Shown here: in pieces, positions 33,521 through 46,700 of the stretch
How positions within the stretch are numbered: position 1 is the stretch's first letter
How the letters are laid out: the number at the start of each line of letters is the position of its first letter
NCBI GenBank assembly: GCA_035048495.1
Contig: CM068551.1
Coordinates: forward strand, 12,960,248-13,024,247
From: Euptelea pleiosperma
Lineage: Eukaryota > Streptophyta > Magnoliopsida > Ranunculales > Eupteleaceae
Direction: 5' to 3'
Length of the DNA stretch: 64,000 bases
Notes under the pieces: generated by a model
The model's input: the letters and a program-made list of their open reading frames with translations, nothing else
The model's database searches: none
Told to the model about the DNA's origin: nothing
Made by a program: the position numbers and the translations under genes

Positions 33521-33775
33521 CTCCTCATTGACCATGAGCCACGTGGCACTCTTAGAGGTCACTAACCGTACGGATGTTGGGCCCACCGCTAGATGGAGCT
33601 ACATACCAAATATCAATCGGATTAGGGATTTCAAGCCATTGGAACTATGTACCCCAAATAATGCTCAAATTCTAGGGATAAAATCAAACCCAGGAAAACG
33701 ACTAATCCAATGCTAAAAAATTAACAATCAAATTAATTCTTGGTCTGTAGGTCCACCTACGATTGGGTAAAAAGT
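33521..33775. mobile_element. F1 foldback MITE, right end truncated
   Basis: Begins near GAGCCACGTGGCACTCTTAG and reads through the F1 core. The last ~40 bp of the right arm are replaced. It sits between short inverted repeats containing GGATTGTGAGCTCAAAACC (33438-33465; complement 33786-33806). Confidence 0.6.
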
Positions 33776-33829
33776 AAATGAATAAAGGTTTTGAGCTCAC
33801 AATCCTACAAAAAGAAAAAAGAAAAAAAT

Positions 33830-34078
33830 GATATTTTGCTTGTCCCCCTTACTTTATTGATGCAATTTGCAGCGCACCCAATGTTTTTAAAATATTTGTG
33901 TCTCACCCAAGGTCATTATAGTCATTTAAAAAATATTGGCATGTCCATCCGGAGACCGTTAATGGCCGTGTATGGTCAACAACATTGACCATGGTCAAAA
34001 GGTGAGATGCAAATATTTTGAAAACATTGGGTGAGATGCAAATTGCATCAATAAAGTAAGGGGGTAAAGCCAAAAAGC
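33830..34078. mobile_element. foldback MITE, family F2, inverted relative to the first copy
   Basis: Same terminal repeats as 33165-33395. The middle (GGTCAACAACATTGACCATGG) is in the opposite orientation. Confidence 0.75.
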
Positions 34079-34309
34079 CTTTTATTTGTTTATGTTAAAA
34101 TGTAATTGTTAGAAATCATTGATAAAGCTAATTTTTGGTATGTAGATCCAACAAGAGGTGGAACAAACATCCAAAAGGTCACTAAGCCCTTAAGGGTGCT
34201 CCACGTGGAAATTTTGGGAGCAGGAGATTTCAAATTTTGGTGTCCATAGGGGCAGCAAATATTTTTCGTCAAGGGAATGAGATGATTTTGATGAATAGAA
34301 CTTTGCTGA

Positions 34310-34590
34310 TGTCAGAATGAGCCACTTGTCACACTTTTATTGCTTACCGCATGGATGTTTGCTACAACCCTAGGTGGACCTACAGACCAAATATTTGCCT
34401 GATTAGTGATTTTTAAGCGTTGGGTTGGAGTCATTTGCATGGGTTGATTTAAACCTTGATTTCAAGCATTATTCGGGATACAAAGATCTAAAGGTTTAAT
34501 ATCAATAATCAATTTGATTTTGGTCAACCTAGGGATGGACCAAACATCGATACGGTCAGTGGTCCCTAAAAGTTTCATCGTGGCTCTGTG
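34310..34590. mobile_element. foldback MITE, family F1
   Basis: Left arm GAGCCACTTGTCACACTTTT...GGATGTTTGCTACAACCCTAG, right arm CCTAGGGATGGACCAAACATC...GGTCAGTGGTCCC. Divergent but complete. Confidence 0.65.
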
Positions 34591-34599
34591 ATCCGTTAG

Positions 34600-36160
34600 C
34601 AAAATTCTACTCAATTTTGATCGATGAGATTCTTCTTGTTCGGAAATGGATGCAAGGTTACATTTATAGATATGTGGGAATAGGTAGTGTGGAATAGGTA
34701 GTATTTTGAATTTCGGGAATTATGTAATTCATATTAAATTCTAAAAAAATTACCATCTCATTCTACTATTCGAAACACACAATTTAAAAAAAAAAAAAAA
34801 AAAATTAAAAAGTTAAAAAATAAATGAGATAAAATTTATATAAGAAATTATTTTTTAATAATTACATAAGAATTTAAAAATTCATAGATTATAACATGTT
34901 TTTTTATAGATTTACAACAAAAGTTTTTACATGATTTTTTAACAACAAAATAAGATCTACTAGATCATGTGTCTCATGTTGACAATGAGATCAGAGATAT
35001 GGTTAGAGAATATAACATAAATTATGATGAGAAAATCAAACTTGATCATAATTGTCGTTATCATCATCAACTTCTTATCACAAATGTTTGGGTTTGACAT
35101 GTATCCTATTTTTCTATTCGACTCTATTTAACGCGATTTCTTTTGTCAAATTAATTATCTTCAAATCTTTTATTACTACCACAATCCATATCATTTTCAG
35201 AATTCGTCTCTCTTTTATGGCCTTCAACTTGTACCAAAGCACTTTGTCTCATTGGTGCTAAAAGCATCACAATCGACTTTCTCTTTCTTTATCTCATATG
35301 TGGCACATTCTATATAAAACATCAATTTAATCTTGGATGTTTAACAAAATGTCTTGAAAATTATTTGATTCTTAAGTTATTGAAGGGAATGGAGCTCTAA
35401 CGTATAATCAATCAATCATTGGCGATAGGAATTTAATTGTGTGGCGGAGATCCCAAGTTCATTCAATGGGAAAACAACGTGTTCAATGGCCTAATGACAA
35501 ATAAAAATTATCTATGCTAAATTAGGAGGTTCACTAGACCCTTTCTTTCTACTATCATAGTGCAAAGAGGGAAAATTATAACAATGCAAATATTGGTGAT
35601 CTTATAAATCAGAATGAATTGTTAGAATATGATAATTTCAAAATTACAACATATATGGGCTGGGATACATTGACTCATGCTATTCTTATTAATAAATGAT
35701 TAATGGACGTAGGGCCCACATGCAGATGAGCTAAGAGCTGATTTTTTGGGAGGATCTCCTCACCAACAATCAGTAATTTTTAAAACTTCTAACCCTATCA
35801 AATATAGAAATAAATTTGACAGTGAAAATGGATGGTCCAAAAATTTTCAACTTGTAATCCAATTTTTATAAGGCTAGAAATGTTGGAATGGGCTAATTTT
35901 TGTGAGGTTGATATCCATGTTCAGAAGAATATCATCACAAAAAATTATCCCTTAACTCGTATGCATGTGAGCCCCACATCCATTAGTCATTATATTAGTA
36001 AGAAAAGCATGAGTCAACATATATATATATATATCTGTGTGTGTGTGTGCGCGCGAAAGGTCATGACATGCTTAACCCTATGGGGATTGATTACGAAATT
36101 ATGTTTATGTGCTTAAGCACATATTACCTTTCCTCTTACGTAATAACACAACAAAGTATG
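34600..36160. other. AT-rich stretch, no supported gene
   Basis: Includes a poly-A run at 34785-34803. A block at 35700-35940 shares phrases (GGATCTCCTCACCA, ACTTCTAACCC.ATCAAAT) with the Mutator-type MITE at 50901-51251 and is probably an old relative. There is also a (TA)n(TG)n run near 36020-36055. Confidence 0.4.
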
Positions 36161-36165
36161 ATTAC

Positions 36166-36917
36166 CTAAGGCCCATCCATGAGAGGCATGTCCATGTCTA
36201 TAAAGGTGAGGTCGAAGGTGCATCCCCAATATGACAGAGATCTACAGCTTCCTTTCCATTCTCTACTTCAAGCTCTCGACGCCAAGACTGACCAAGAGCG
36301 TCATGTGAATCAATTAGTGCAACGTACTATCATCCACAACATCCCCAATGCAACATTTCTAGAGCTATTTGTTACAAGTATACAAATTTCTTCATTATAG
36401 ACGATTATCATGGAATTTAATCTTCTAGAGTACTCTAAGGTACCATCTAGAAGTTAGAAGATTTTAGACAGCTCTAGTGACTATATACGTAAAGAAGTGT
36501 ATAAATAAAAACTATCTATAACTTATCTAGGAAAGATATAGAACATGTAGATAAATTTAAAATGTACAATTACCATTGGATCCATGCCATTTGGTATAAT
36601 CTTAACCACACTTTCATCATCCTTAAGTGTATATAATAGGGGGAAACCTCCTCACATTTAAACCATCCAAGTCATTGGATTGTAATACAATCTTCTTTTC
36701 TTTTAGTCTAAGTGTTTTTATTGTATGTGTGACTTAGATAGGTTGGGAGTTCTCAAGGCATTTGGGAAGGGTGGACCCGAGTAACGTTCGGGCGTTAACA
36801 TGAGTGCCTCATGGGTATAAGGCAACGAGTTTGCAACCCCTTAACATAAGGCTCTAGTGGCAACGCCGTTAGATACGACGCCAATGTTTGTCAAGCTAGA
36901 AGATCCCATTCCAAATG
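36166..36917 (-). pseudogene. broken copy of the response regulator
   Basis: Minus strand 36340-36166 matches exon 1 of the gene at 12276-12572 from VVDDS to MDGP and keeps the intron donor GTAATC. An in-frame stop follows VVDDSTLH, frameshifts occur around the phosphoacceptor region, and the last codon before the donor is a stop. The start (MGSSSL) survives at 36909-36890. The ~100 bp that should lie between are replaced by about 550 bp of unrelated, LTR-like sequence with GTGTATATAATAGGG. No second exon is present. Not functional. Confidence 0.85.
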
Positions 36918-37149
36918 TGTAAAACTTATCTTGTGCACTTGATAAAAAGATTAGAACAATGGAAGATTTGTAGCTTAACCAAAATTATGGTTGGATATTT
37001 GAGTTGATCCACTAAATTCGGGGCAGGCTAAGTTTAATTTTGCTAAAATCCAAATCTAAGCTTGATCCATTTATGTATCGCGTCTCAAAATATGCCGAAG
37101 CCGGGCTCAATCACTTATGAAGGCAGCCAAAACACATTAATAAAGTGGT

Positions 37150-38690
37150 CAAGCTCATGTTCAAATTGTGCCAGCCCATCCTATATGCAGCACTAGTAAG
37201 AAGCCTTAACATATACATGATGAGGAGCTCTAAAACATGACCACCACATAAGGTAAGTTTTTTCATAAACATTTCTTGCTACCATGTAAGCAATGGAGCT
37301 TTCATTTTTTTTTTCGTAAGAAAACCATCTGCTTACTCTAATTTGTATATTAAGTTTATAAATTGAGAGAAAGAGATAAGCTTGTCTCTAATACTTAAAG
37401 AATTGGGCAAACAAAGCCGGGGCCAGGGCTCGCTCAACCCTTAGGTGGTTGAGACAACCTCCTAAGGCCCACGCCCTTCCTACCCCACATTAACTAAGGT
37501 CCCCTTCCCACTTTACGTCAACTAAAGGCCCTAAGTCCCCAATTCTTATTTTCTAGCTTTTTTTTCTCTTGAGTCTTAGTATCCCTTGAGTTACAACAAT
37601 TTTGTTTTTGCCCTTCCACTTTCACTCTCTCTCCAAAGTTATTTAAAGGCACATGAAAGCATTAAAGTGATTTAGTTGGTTAAATATGGATAAAAAAAAT
37701 TATCTTCTAATTTTATATGGTTAGTTGATAGGAGACAAACGTGGAGTGCTCCATATTCTTCTCACTCCTTAATAAATGAACAACACTTTTTTATGCTTTT
37801 TTTTTAAATCTCCAGAAACTAACGCAATGAGAATAGATCCATTAGAAATCTCTCGCAGAGATCTTTTCAATGATATCCAATACTAATTATTTTTCTTAAA
37901 AAATAATATTTTATTTTTATTAATTTAAAAATCTTATGATACCATTATAAAATTGATTTTTAATGGTTAATAACGAGGTAGGAGAAAGTAATAACCTTGT
38001 TTTAAGTTGACCACTTACCCTTACAAAAAAAAAGTTATTTATTTATCATTTAAATAAAGTTATCATGTTTATAAAAGTAATTTTATTTAAACATCATGTG
38101 CATTGCACATGCACTCATTAGTAGGTCTCTAGTTGCCTTTTTTTTTTTTTTTATTGAGATTTAAAAGGAAAAAAAAAAAAAGGATAGAAACATGGGATTT
38201 GGGGGCCCTTTGGTTGATATTTTTTTGTTTGTATTATTGAGATTTGAGAAAAAGGAAAAAAAAAAGGATAGAAACATGGGATTTGGGGGCCCTTTGGTTG
38301 ATATTTTTTGTTTGTATTATTGAGATTTGAGAAAAATATGATTATATTTTTTAATTAATTTTAATTTATATTAATATTTTAAATAAAATAGGCTACAATT
38401 AAAGTTTTCGCCTTAGGCCTCAACATGCATTGAGGCGGCCCTAGCTAAGGCATGAGTAATGACACACCTAAGTTAAAGCCTTTTAAAGAATGTATAAAAT
38501 ACGGTATTCCCTCCGGCTGGTAATAACATGCTAATGAGTTTATGAAATTTGAAATAAAAATTAATGATGTATTTATCATAAAACAACTAGAACACTTTGT
38601 AAGGGAGTAAAAATGGAAGTTCTTATATATTTTTTTCTATCTATAGAAGCCAAGGTTGGTGCCTTAACGCGCTTGAGAAAGGTGAAACTA
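37150..38690. other. insertion within the duplicated segment, no gene
   Basis: AT-rich filler. It is bounded by GGCCAGGGCTCGC-type sequence near 37400 and GAGGCGGCCCTAGC near 38435, which look like degraded transposon ends. No ORF is recognised. Confidence 0.35.
38153..38318 (+). repeat. 83-bp tandem duplication
   Basis: Two units with GATAGAAACATGGGATTTGG and GGGCCCTTTGGTTGATATTT, differing mainly in A-tract length. Confidence 0.9.
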
Positions 38691-38798
38691 TCCAAGATGG
38701 TGGGTTCGAAGAGACAAGGACGCTCTAGGGCTGATGCCAACGTCAGTAGCCCCTTATACAGGGTTAAATAAGTAGTTAAGAACGATGGTCTCCGTTTC

Positions 38799-39120
38799 AA
38801 CTTACCTCCAACTGTAGAGCATGCAGCCATTGTTTCCGTTTCAACTTACTTCCAACTGGTAAAGCATGCAATGGATAATGGCGTGAAAATGGGTTAGTGT
38901 GAATAGTAATATTTCAAAATTGTCATTGGGCGATATGGTGGACATTATTTGCTAGGACAACTTACCTCCAACTGTAGAACATGCAGCCATTGTTTCCGTT
39001 TCAATTTACTTCCAACTAGTAAAGCATGCAACGGATAATGGCGTGAAAATGGGTTAGTGTGAATAGTAATATTTGCAAATTGTCATTTGGCGATATGGTG
39101 GACATTATTTGCTAGGACAA
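38799..39120 (+). repeat. 160-bp tandem duplication
   Basis: Unit starting ACTTACCTCCAACTGTAGA and ending TTTGCTAGGACA occurs twice. The equivalent part of copy A (12990-13120) is single, so the duplication arose in copy B after the segment was copied. Confidence 0.88.
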
Positions 39121-39715
39121 GGAAAGAAGCTCGCCAGTACTACTAACAATTGATTTTTCCCACTTTAAGTTGAGTATCTTTACCATTTTTATTGTAACGA
39201 CAAAATATGAAGATCACAATGCAACAAGGACATAAAATCGTAATCTCACATATTCTTTAGCGTGTGGGTGTTCTTTTTTGGATAACCAAAAGAAAACATA
39301 TTTATGATACAAGTTCATCCAGATTTAATCTTCTGAAAAATACTTGTCCCAATTTTGTCGTTCCAACATTTGGAAGCCATGTTGCAATATTTCCTCGTTT
39401 TCTAGCTAAATGAGAAAATTACTTTAGTGTTTAATTAACCAATACGATGCATTATTAGCCTTGAATATTGGATAGGTTTTTCATAGATTTTTCAATAGCC
39501 TATGAGGGGTCCAAGTTGGACTTTTGAAACTTAAGGAAAGAAAGTGGTGGGCTTGGGCAGCAAATTCAATCCATGAAATGGGCTTAAATCTTTAGGTCCA
39601 TACACTACTAGGCTAATCCCAATCCTTAATATTTAGGGAGTTGGAACAGGCCAGGCCAATTTCTGAATATCATCTAACAAGGCTCAAGCTGACCGTGGTC
39701 CGGACAAAACCCTGC

Positions 39716-40788
39716 CTGTTATAAGCCCCAAAAGAACATCATATAAACTCCATAAAAGAACTACAATATTGCAGCTACAACGTTATCGAAGCCTGATGTG
39801 ATGCAAGTCATATTTTAGCACCGAGTAAGTGATCCCATTGTAAACACTACGAGTAAACTGATGAATAAACCTCTAGTTGCCCCTCTGCGGCTAGTTTTGA
39901 TCGACAAGTTCTCTTTTGGAAACCCAAAAAGAGGGGCCCATCCACAGCCAGTCTAGGTCCAGTTGCTCTGATCAGCAGCCTTCTTTAAAAGATGTTGCAA
40001 CATTGACCAGTTCTTCCACCCCTGAACCAGCTAGGCCCTGAAAACATTTCCAAACAGGCTTTGAGCGTCTTGCAAGGAGCCAACACTTTACAATCAAATC
40101 TTGCCGCAAAGTGCAAGAGTTACTTCATAGCGATAATAACACTACGGGATCTTGACTCTTAGCTTAAACAATTGTTTCCAATATGTACACAAACTGGATC
40201 TTGCGATGCAGCCTATTTCGTGCCCAAGCCAATTTAAATGCCAACATTGAACTGATCCAACAATGAACCATCCTATACAGGAGCTGAAGTTGCACCAAAG
40301 AAAGCACAAAAGGTGCAAAAGACTGGGTTGGGCAGGAACATACTCTTTTAACCTCCACACAGCCAATGTACTTCATGTTACAAGACGCCATGGGCTCGAC
40401 ATTCTGCTGAGTATCACACGAATAAACGCCTGTTAAATCTTTAGTTGCAACGTCACTTCTCTTTTGATCCATAACAACCAGTTGTTATAAAGCCCAGATT
40501 AATTTTCCCGTCACAATGGGGAGATCATCCCGAATGCGTCGACTTCAATACATTTATTTTTCAAACCCAATGAGAACCCCACCCTCTCACTCACTAAATG
40601 GGCTCATATAGGTACAATTTCATAACTTTGTTTCACCACCACAAGCACTCTCCTCCAAAACCAAACCACTCACAAGACCCAAGACCACCCCTGTAAATTG
40701 ACACACATTGCACACAATATACAAAATACACAATACTGTATTAACATGCACCTACAACCGAAAACCACAATATCCCACCTCCCTCCAT
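39716..40788 (-). other. 3' flank of CLASP, probable 3'-UTR
   Basis: Follows the CLASP stop codon. Non-repetitive. Minus-strand open frames at 40142-40472 have no recognisable protein and lie where the 3'-UTR is expected. The polyadenylation site is not determinable. Confidence 0.45.
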
Positions 40789-43700
40789 CTAACCATGGTT
40801 GGCATCTATTGCGGAGCCTGACCTGGCTTGCGAAATTCGGTTAGCATAAATGGTCACCAACCGCAACTGCGTACTGTTAAGCCCTTCCAAGTATGGCAAG
40901 AATGCCTTTCCAAGCATGATATAGATGTCCACCAAACAAAAAACGACAGTCTGCACACTCAACCATGCAATAAGAGAAAATCAAGATTAGAAATAGTAGG
41001 GAAGTAAAAATACATAGAAGCAGCACACTCCATACGAGCATTGGTTCAGATTGCTTGCCAGTTGAAAGAAACCGAAATCCAAACCACTCTAATTCTTAAT
41101 CATCAGCACTAAGAAAAATCCACACCCTCCAACAACATGCATATACCCCAAGCGGATATACTTAAAAACATGAACAATCATAGAATGTGTAAACGTGATT
41201 TTCTCATGCACAACGGCATCTTTTCTTTTTTTCTTCTGTTGTATGTGTGAATGTGTGTTAGAAGCTTCAGTAAATTCTTTTTTTACCCCAAACCCCAATA
41301 CTAACACGTCATGTGACACAAAAGGGAACTTCAAATGAAAACCATAGGGAAACCAAGTCATCTTTCTTGCAAGGCATTGATGAGATAACAATAAACATGG
41401 AAAAATGACTAGACCTCCTCTTTCACCATTTCTAAAATGCTGGGAACCTTTACTATCAAAGTATTATAATCATGTTCATTTGATGGACGATTATTAACTA
41501 CTTATTTTAAGAAAAAACCAGGCCTTCAATTTTTCTAACCCCAAAAAACAGAAGGTTTTTTGATATTTGAGAATATCTCAGATCATATGTATAAAATAAA
41601 AATACAGAAATGGAGGGTTTTAAACAAGTTAGTTAGAAAATATGAATCAACCTATATATCTTACTATATCCCAAGTTATTTGAAGCAAAGGTGCATGCAG
41701 TAAAGGTAAAACGGCACCCTAAAATTTCTCAATTCTGACACACGGTCACAAATCAAAGACAAACAATTCTTACCTTACGAACATCTGCACTCTGGTTTCC
41801 AAATGCATCAAAAAGAGCAGGCAGAAATGAAGGTAACTGAGCCATTAGTTCTTCCTGTGAGAGCCGGCCGACAAGCTGAAGACATACAGAGAAAGCCACA
41901 TTAGCAGTAACAATGGAATAAACAATCACATATCTAACATGAAAACTTCTACAATAAAATAAATTCTTATTGGCTTTTTTATCAGTAGGATACTATAATC
42001 CAAAATGTATATCTTTACCTACAGGAACATGTACAAGAAGGTAAAAGAATCTACATTCACAGAGTTCTATTGGCAGTTGGTAGTAATAACGAATACTCAA
42101 ACCAATTTGTCTAAGAATTTACATTTTTTTACCTTTCACATAATGATAACCACACTCTACCCGAAGGATTGGACATTCCATATTTTTATGTCTTAGGGTT
42201 AAGGGACGTGACACATCCAGCAACCTTAGAAAACAATGCAACCAAAAGAAGGATGGTTCATGACAACCTATTAATTATCCAGGGAAACTAGTCATCCTAA
42301 CAAGACCACTGCTACAACAAGATATAGAAAGAATGTCTGCATAACAGAACCATGCATGAACATCCCAAAAGCTTGTAAACAGGTCCTCTAGCCTGTCACC
42401 ATTTATACAAGTGAGAAACCTTAGATATTAAAGAAAATTTACTTTATGCCCCACAACAGCATAATATCTTATTTTGTGTCAACAAGCTCACTTGCTCCTT
42501 CTCGTTCCTTCTAATGTGTGATTGTGAAACTCCAAATTTATAAGAATTGTATTTATATAATAATGAAAAGGGGAACCATCCCCAATATACAAAGGATTAA
42601 TTACAAAAACTTTTGGGTATCACAAACCAAAAGAAAGAGCCATACAAGCCAACTTCAGTCCCCAAAACAAACTAAATCAGCTCAAGAATAACCGCATCCC
42701 AGTCTCTTGTAAGTTGTAACACCACCAATGCCATTTTCCTAAAAGGCTTTGCAGATTTTCTAATGAGAACTTATGCAAAGATCTCCAACCTCCTTAGGTT
42801 TGCAAACCATCTTCGAATCTACGAATTGTTATTTGAAGGAGTCCTCCGCTACTTCCCATAAAACTATCTTTCGAGCTATTCATCTCCATTGGCAATAGAT
42901 ACTGGAAAGGTAAAGAGATTCAAGTAAGAATAGTCAAAAGTGTGCTCCGAATCGAAGTCAATTTACCCCCTTCACAAGATACCCATTCTCCATGCGTAAA
43001 CGCTTCTCTCAAATCATTCTACAAGTCACACATTGCTTTCAAACGGTAGCATGTTTCATGCGGCAATCAATGGTACAATGAGGTAGGAAGTCCCATATTC
43101 AAACGGGTAGGATGTTCCATGCAGCCAATCAATGGTAGCACATGATTCCCAAATTTCTAAAGGAATATTATACTGTGAGGGGCGTCAAATTTGGCAAACA
43201 CTCTATGCACATATTATCAGTCAAGCATATGGGTTCACATTGATCAGTCGGTGGCCCATGTCTATGGTCCCTAGCACTTTCAGACGCTATCACACTGCCC
43301 ATGTCTATGGTGGATATTCTCGATATGCCCAAGGTTTGGCACACCTTAGATTTTTGTTATGGTCATATGGATGAAATGGAACAGGAAGAAATAAGTAGTT
43401 GTGAATCAGGAATGCTCAAGGACGTTATAAAAGGATTTATTAAATTGTCTTTAAAATCTTAGGTTAATATAATGGTTGCATTGGTAAATTTGGCAACCCA
43501 AATTTTCGATTTAGAGATAGGGGTATATGAGTTCCATATAACATAGATGGATACTCTTAACAATGAATACGCGAGGCTGTGCAGTGAAGTCATGTTTTTT
43601 GCTTTAAATTAGAATAGATTCTACCAAGTTAATAGAAAATAGTCAGGGTAAGGCCTTGTTAATGATAATGATGATGATAGTACAGTAACCAGCACATATT

Positions 43701-46700
43701 TTAATTTTTTTTTAAATTGAAGAATGATTACATACATCACACTTCAGACTGATTCAAAAAGAGAATTTCTAACAAAATAATAAGACGGGAAATTCTAGAC
43801 CAGCATATGGCCATGTAATGAATGGGACATTCAAAGGAAATACCTTCGTCAAACAGTTGATGCAAGTAACAAGAGTTTTCTCATCTTCACTGACTAATAA
43901 AGGTACAATAACCTGCAAAGCCAATAAATGGAGGGTTAATTAAGGGCTACAGCGAAGTTAAATCCTCAGACTTTACCAACAATTCATGGGATCGTAATAT
44001 ACAGTATATATTCTATGATTCACATACAGTTAAACATCTGAATGGATCATACTGAGATAACACAATGGTCAAACAGTGTTCTGCTTCATTTGAGACCTGA
44101 AATACAGAACAAACGAGTATGAATATCGCAAAAGTGTAAAAAAGGTTAAACATCAAGAACTACTCTGAGAAGTGCAAGATACCTTGGCAACCATATCCTT
44201 GGAGACATGAAGCAGTTTTTCAATTACAATCTCAACAGAATCTTCCATGGAGTCTTTCTGGAAGTATGATACATGGATGAGAATATTATTAGGGTATCCA
44301 TCTGAGTGCTCAAGAGGAAAAAAAAATTGAGCAATAATAATTTTACAAATGCACACAAAGAAGTCACCTAACAATGAACCAGGAAAAACTCCACAGACCT
44401 GATTATTAAGCATTTCCACTATCAAAGAAAGAGCAAGTTCCCTGGTTGACGAATCAGGATCATCCAGCACCTCAAGTACAACTGTCAGAATCTGATTGAA
44501 GTACTGCGGGTATATATCAAATGTCATTGACAAGAATAAAATCAATATTAAAAGTTTCTGAACATTTTTTATTTTCTTTTTTTATTATAAGTTTTTGATC
44601 ATTAGGACTAACAATACACCATAGTCCATGAACTGGGCAATGTTCTCCCGGATATGCAGTAATAAATTTGCTCATATTAATGGAAATTTTCTAGCTCTTG
44701 AAAATCTATTGACTAATTTGAAAAACAAGAAAATGCAATGGTGGAAGCAAATCATCTTTTAGAAATTGATCAACAGATAAAGAAAGAAACAGAAGATAGA
44801 ATAAATTTAGACCTACAGAGAAAAAAATGAAAATAAGAACTTCGCTATTTCTGGAAAAATAAAAAAGCAAACTTGATTTAAGTTGAGGAAAGAGTTGATT
44901 ACAAGTAAAAAATAATCAAATGTGTACCATTTTGTACACCCCTGTAAGGTTTTTTGTGTTCACATTAGGATGTGTAGATTTATCCATGTTTGGTTTGCAC
45001 AACAGTCAACCCGAAACTATAAAAACTTCAACACTCATAAAATACTTGAAAAACTTTGTTGGTACGTGCACACATGTAAGAGTAATAATAATTGTGAACT
45101 GTGCATGTGTTACAAACAGTCCTCTTGAATTATACAGAAGCGATAAACTTCCAAAAGCTTCCTTCTTAATATATTTTCTGGATCACCATAAGAGGAATTT
45201 TCAATGTTAAAATCCCTGCATCTGTTTGCACCCAATTACGATTGGAAGATCAATATCTTCCTAGGCTAATGGAAATAAACGGATGATAAATGCATATAAC
45301 AGAAAAAATGGCACCATACAAGTTCAGCCTGAAAAATATAAGATCTGTACTACAAAGCATGCCAGTACTTTGACCAAGAATGTGTCTTTGATTAAAGAAA
45401 ATGACAAACTAAACAGATTACATCACAACACCAACATAACTTGCCCAATAAACAACATCAACTTGAAGGTGAACTGCCTGGAAGGATTTCCATTTCACTA
45501 TGAAAGTTATGAACAAAACAAAATCTAATGTGGGATGGGAGAAAGGAAATCACACACGCCAGAGATTGCTAAAATCAATAGAACAAAAATCAATTTAATT
45601 CAAGATTTTTATCAAACAGACAAGTGAGAATTATCTCAAAAAACAGACCAGCAACTTAAATGTAAAAAATGAATCATACCTTGGACCATATGGAGTGATC
45701 ATTAGCCATAGAAACTTCAACCAACTGCTGAAGTGCCCCGCGTTTGCTTACACTTGCATTGTCATCATTTCCATTGCAAATCTACATATAAAAAGGTGCA
45801 AGAAGCCTATATAAGTACAATTCTTTCAAATAGTTTTCATTGCCACATGAAATGAAGAATGGAAACGAGCCTCTACGTAGATGAACAGTCAGAAAATGGT
45901 GTTTCTCAAAGGAAACAATAGTTTTTAGTTTCAAGGACTCACCTGGTGAAGAATTTGAGGAATGCTGGGTCCAAAATCTGGCGTGGAACTGATTTTAATA
46001 GCTTTAAGCTTCTCATGATTAAGATCCACCTCAGGAGAACTTTCACTACCAAGCTTCAACCCAGTGACACCTCCATGGTCAGAGGTCACCAGTCCATTGA
46101 TGTCCAGACGTGGAGTTGACAAAGAACTCTCCAAACCTAAACTGCGATCCACATTTTCGGGCCGACCATTCCAGGATCCCATGCTTTCAACAATGTTATT
46201 AGCATTGTACTTCAGATCCTTGCTTTTGGAAATAAGAACCTCAGTGTTAGGGGCAGTCTCAAGATGCTGATAGAAGTGCTCCTGAGTTTCATCAGTAGCT
46301 GCTTGACCAATAGAGCCAGTGACTTGTGTTGATTCCTGCATGGAATTCCACTTTCTGCCACCATCACTATCAATCGAACCGCCAGAATACCTACCAAAAA
46401 AGTGACTTTTCTTTGATGCACCAGTATATCCTTCTTCAGAAGAAGTTCCAACAATATCTGACTGGTCATAAAAAGATTTAGAACGCTGTCTCTCCTTCTT
46501 GTTCTGCAGAAAATTCATTAGGTCCACCTCTATACGAGGGGTGTACTGCTTAAGCGCTCGTCTCAAGGAATTTTGTTCTTCAACGGATAGACTGAGAATA
46601 AAATTCAGGACCGATGTGGAATCAAAATGCGAGTAAACTGATATGATGCTTGTAATAGCTGCTTCTTTCAGTTTTGTATTTTTATCATGGACCAAAGGGG

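Larger units (their letters stand above)
33023..34215. mobile_element. F1 foldback MITE split by later insertions
   Basis: Left arm 33023-33160 (GGGCCCACTGACCTTATGGA...) and right arm 34085-34215 (...CATCCAAAAGGTCACTAAGC) pair with each other and match F1 ends. Between them are two family F2 elements and another F1 copy. Its left end starts about 220 bp from the start codon of the RRM gene. Confidence 0.65.
36166..39715. repeat. segmental duplication, copy B
   Basis: Collinear with 12240-13700 in blocks: 36166-36340, about 36890-37020, 38690-39240 and 39400-39715. Gaps are insertions in this copy. It includes the former promoter side of the response regulator. Confidence 0.78.

Noticed and set aside
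36179..36400. 73-codon plus-strand open frame
   Set aside because: Antisense shadow of the response-regulator pseudogene.
40142..40472. Two overlapping minus-strand open frames of 74 and 102 codons
   Set aside because: They lie just after the CLASP stop codon, in probable 3'-UTR, with no recognisable protein features.
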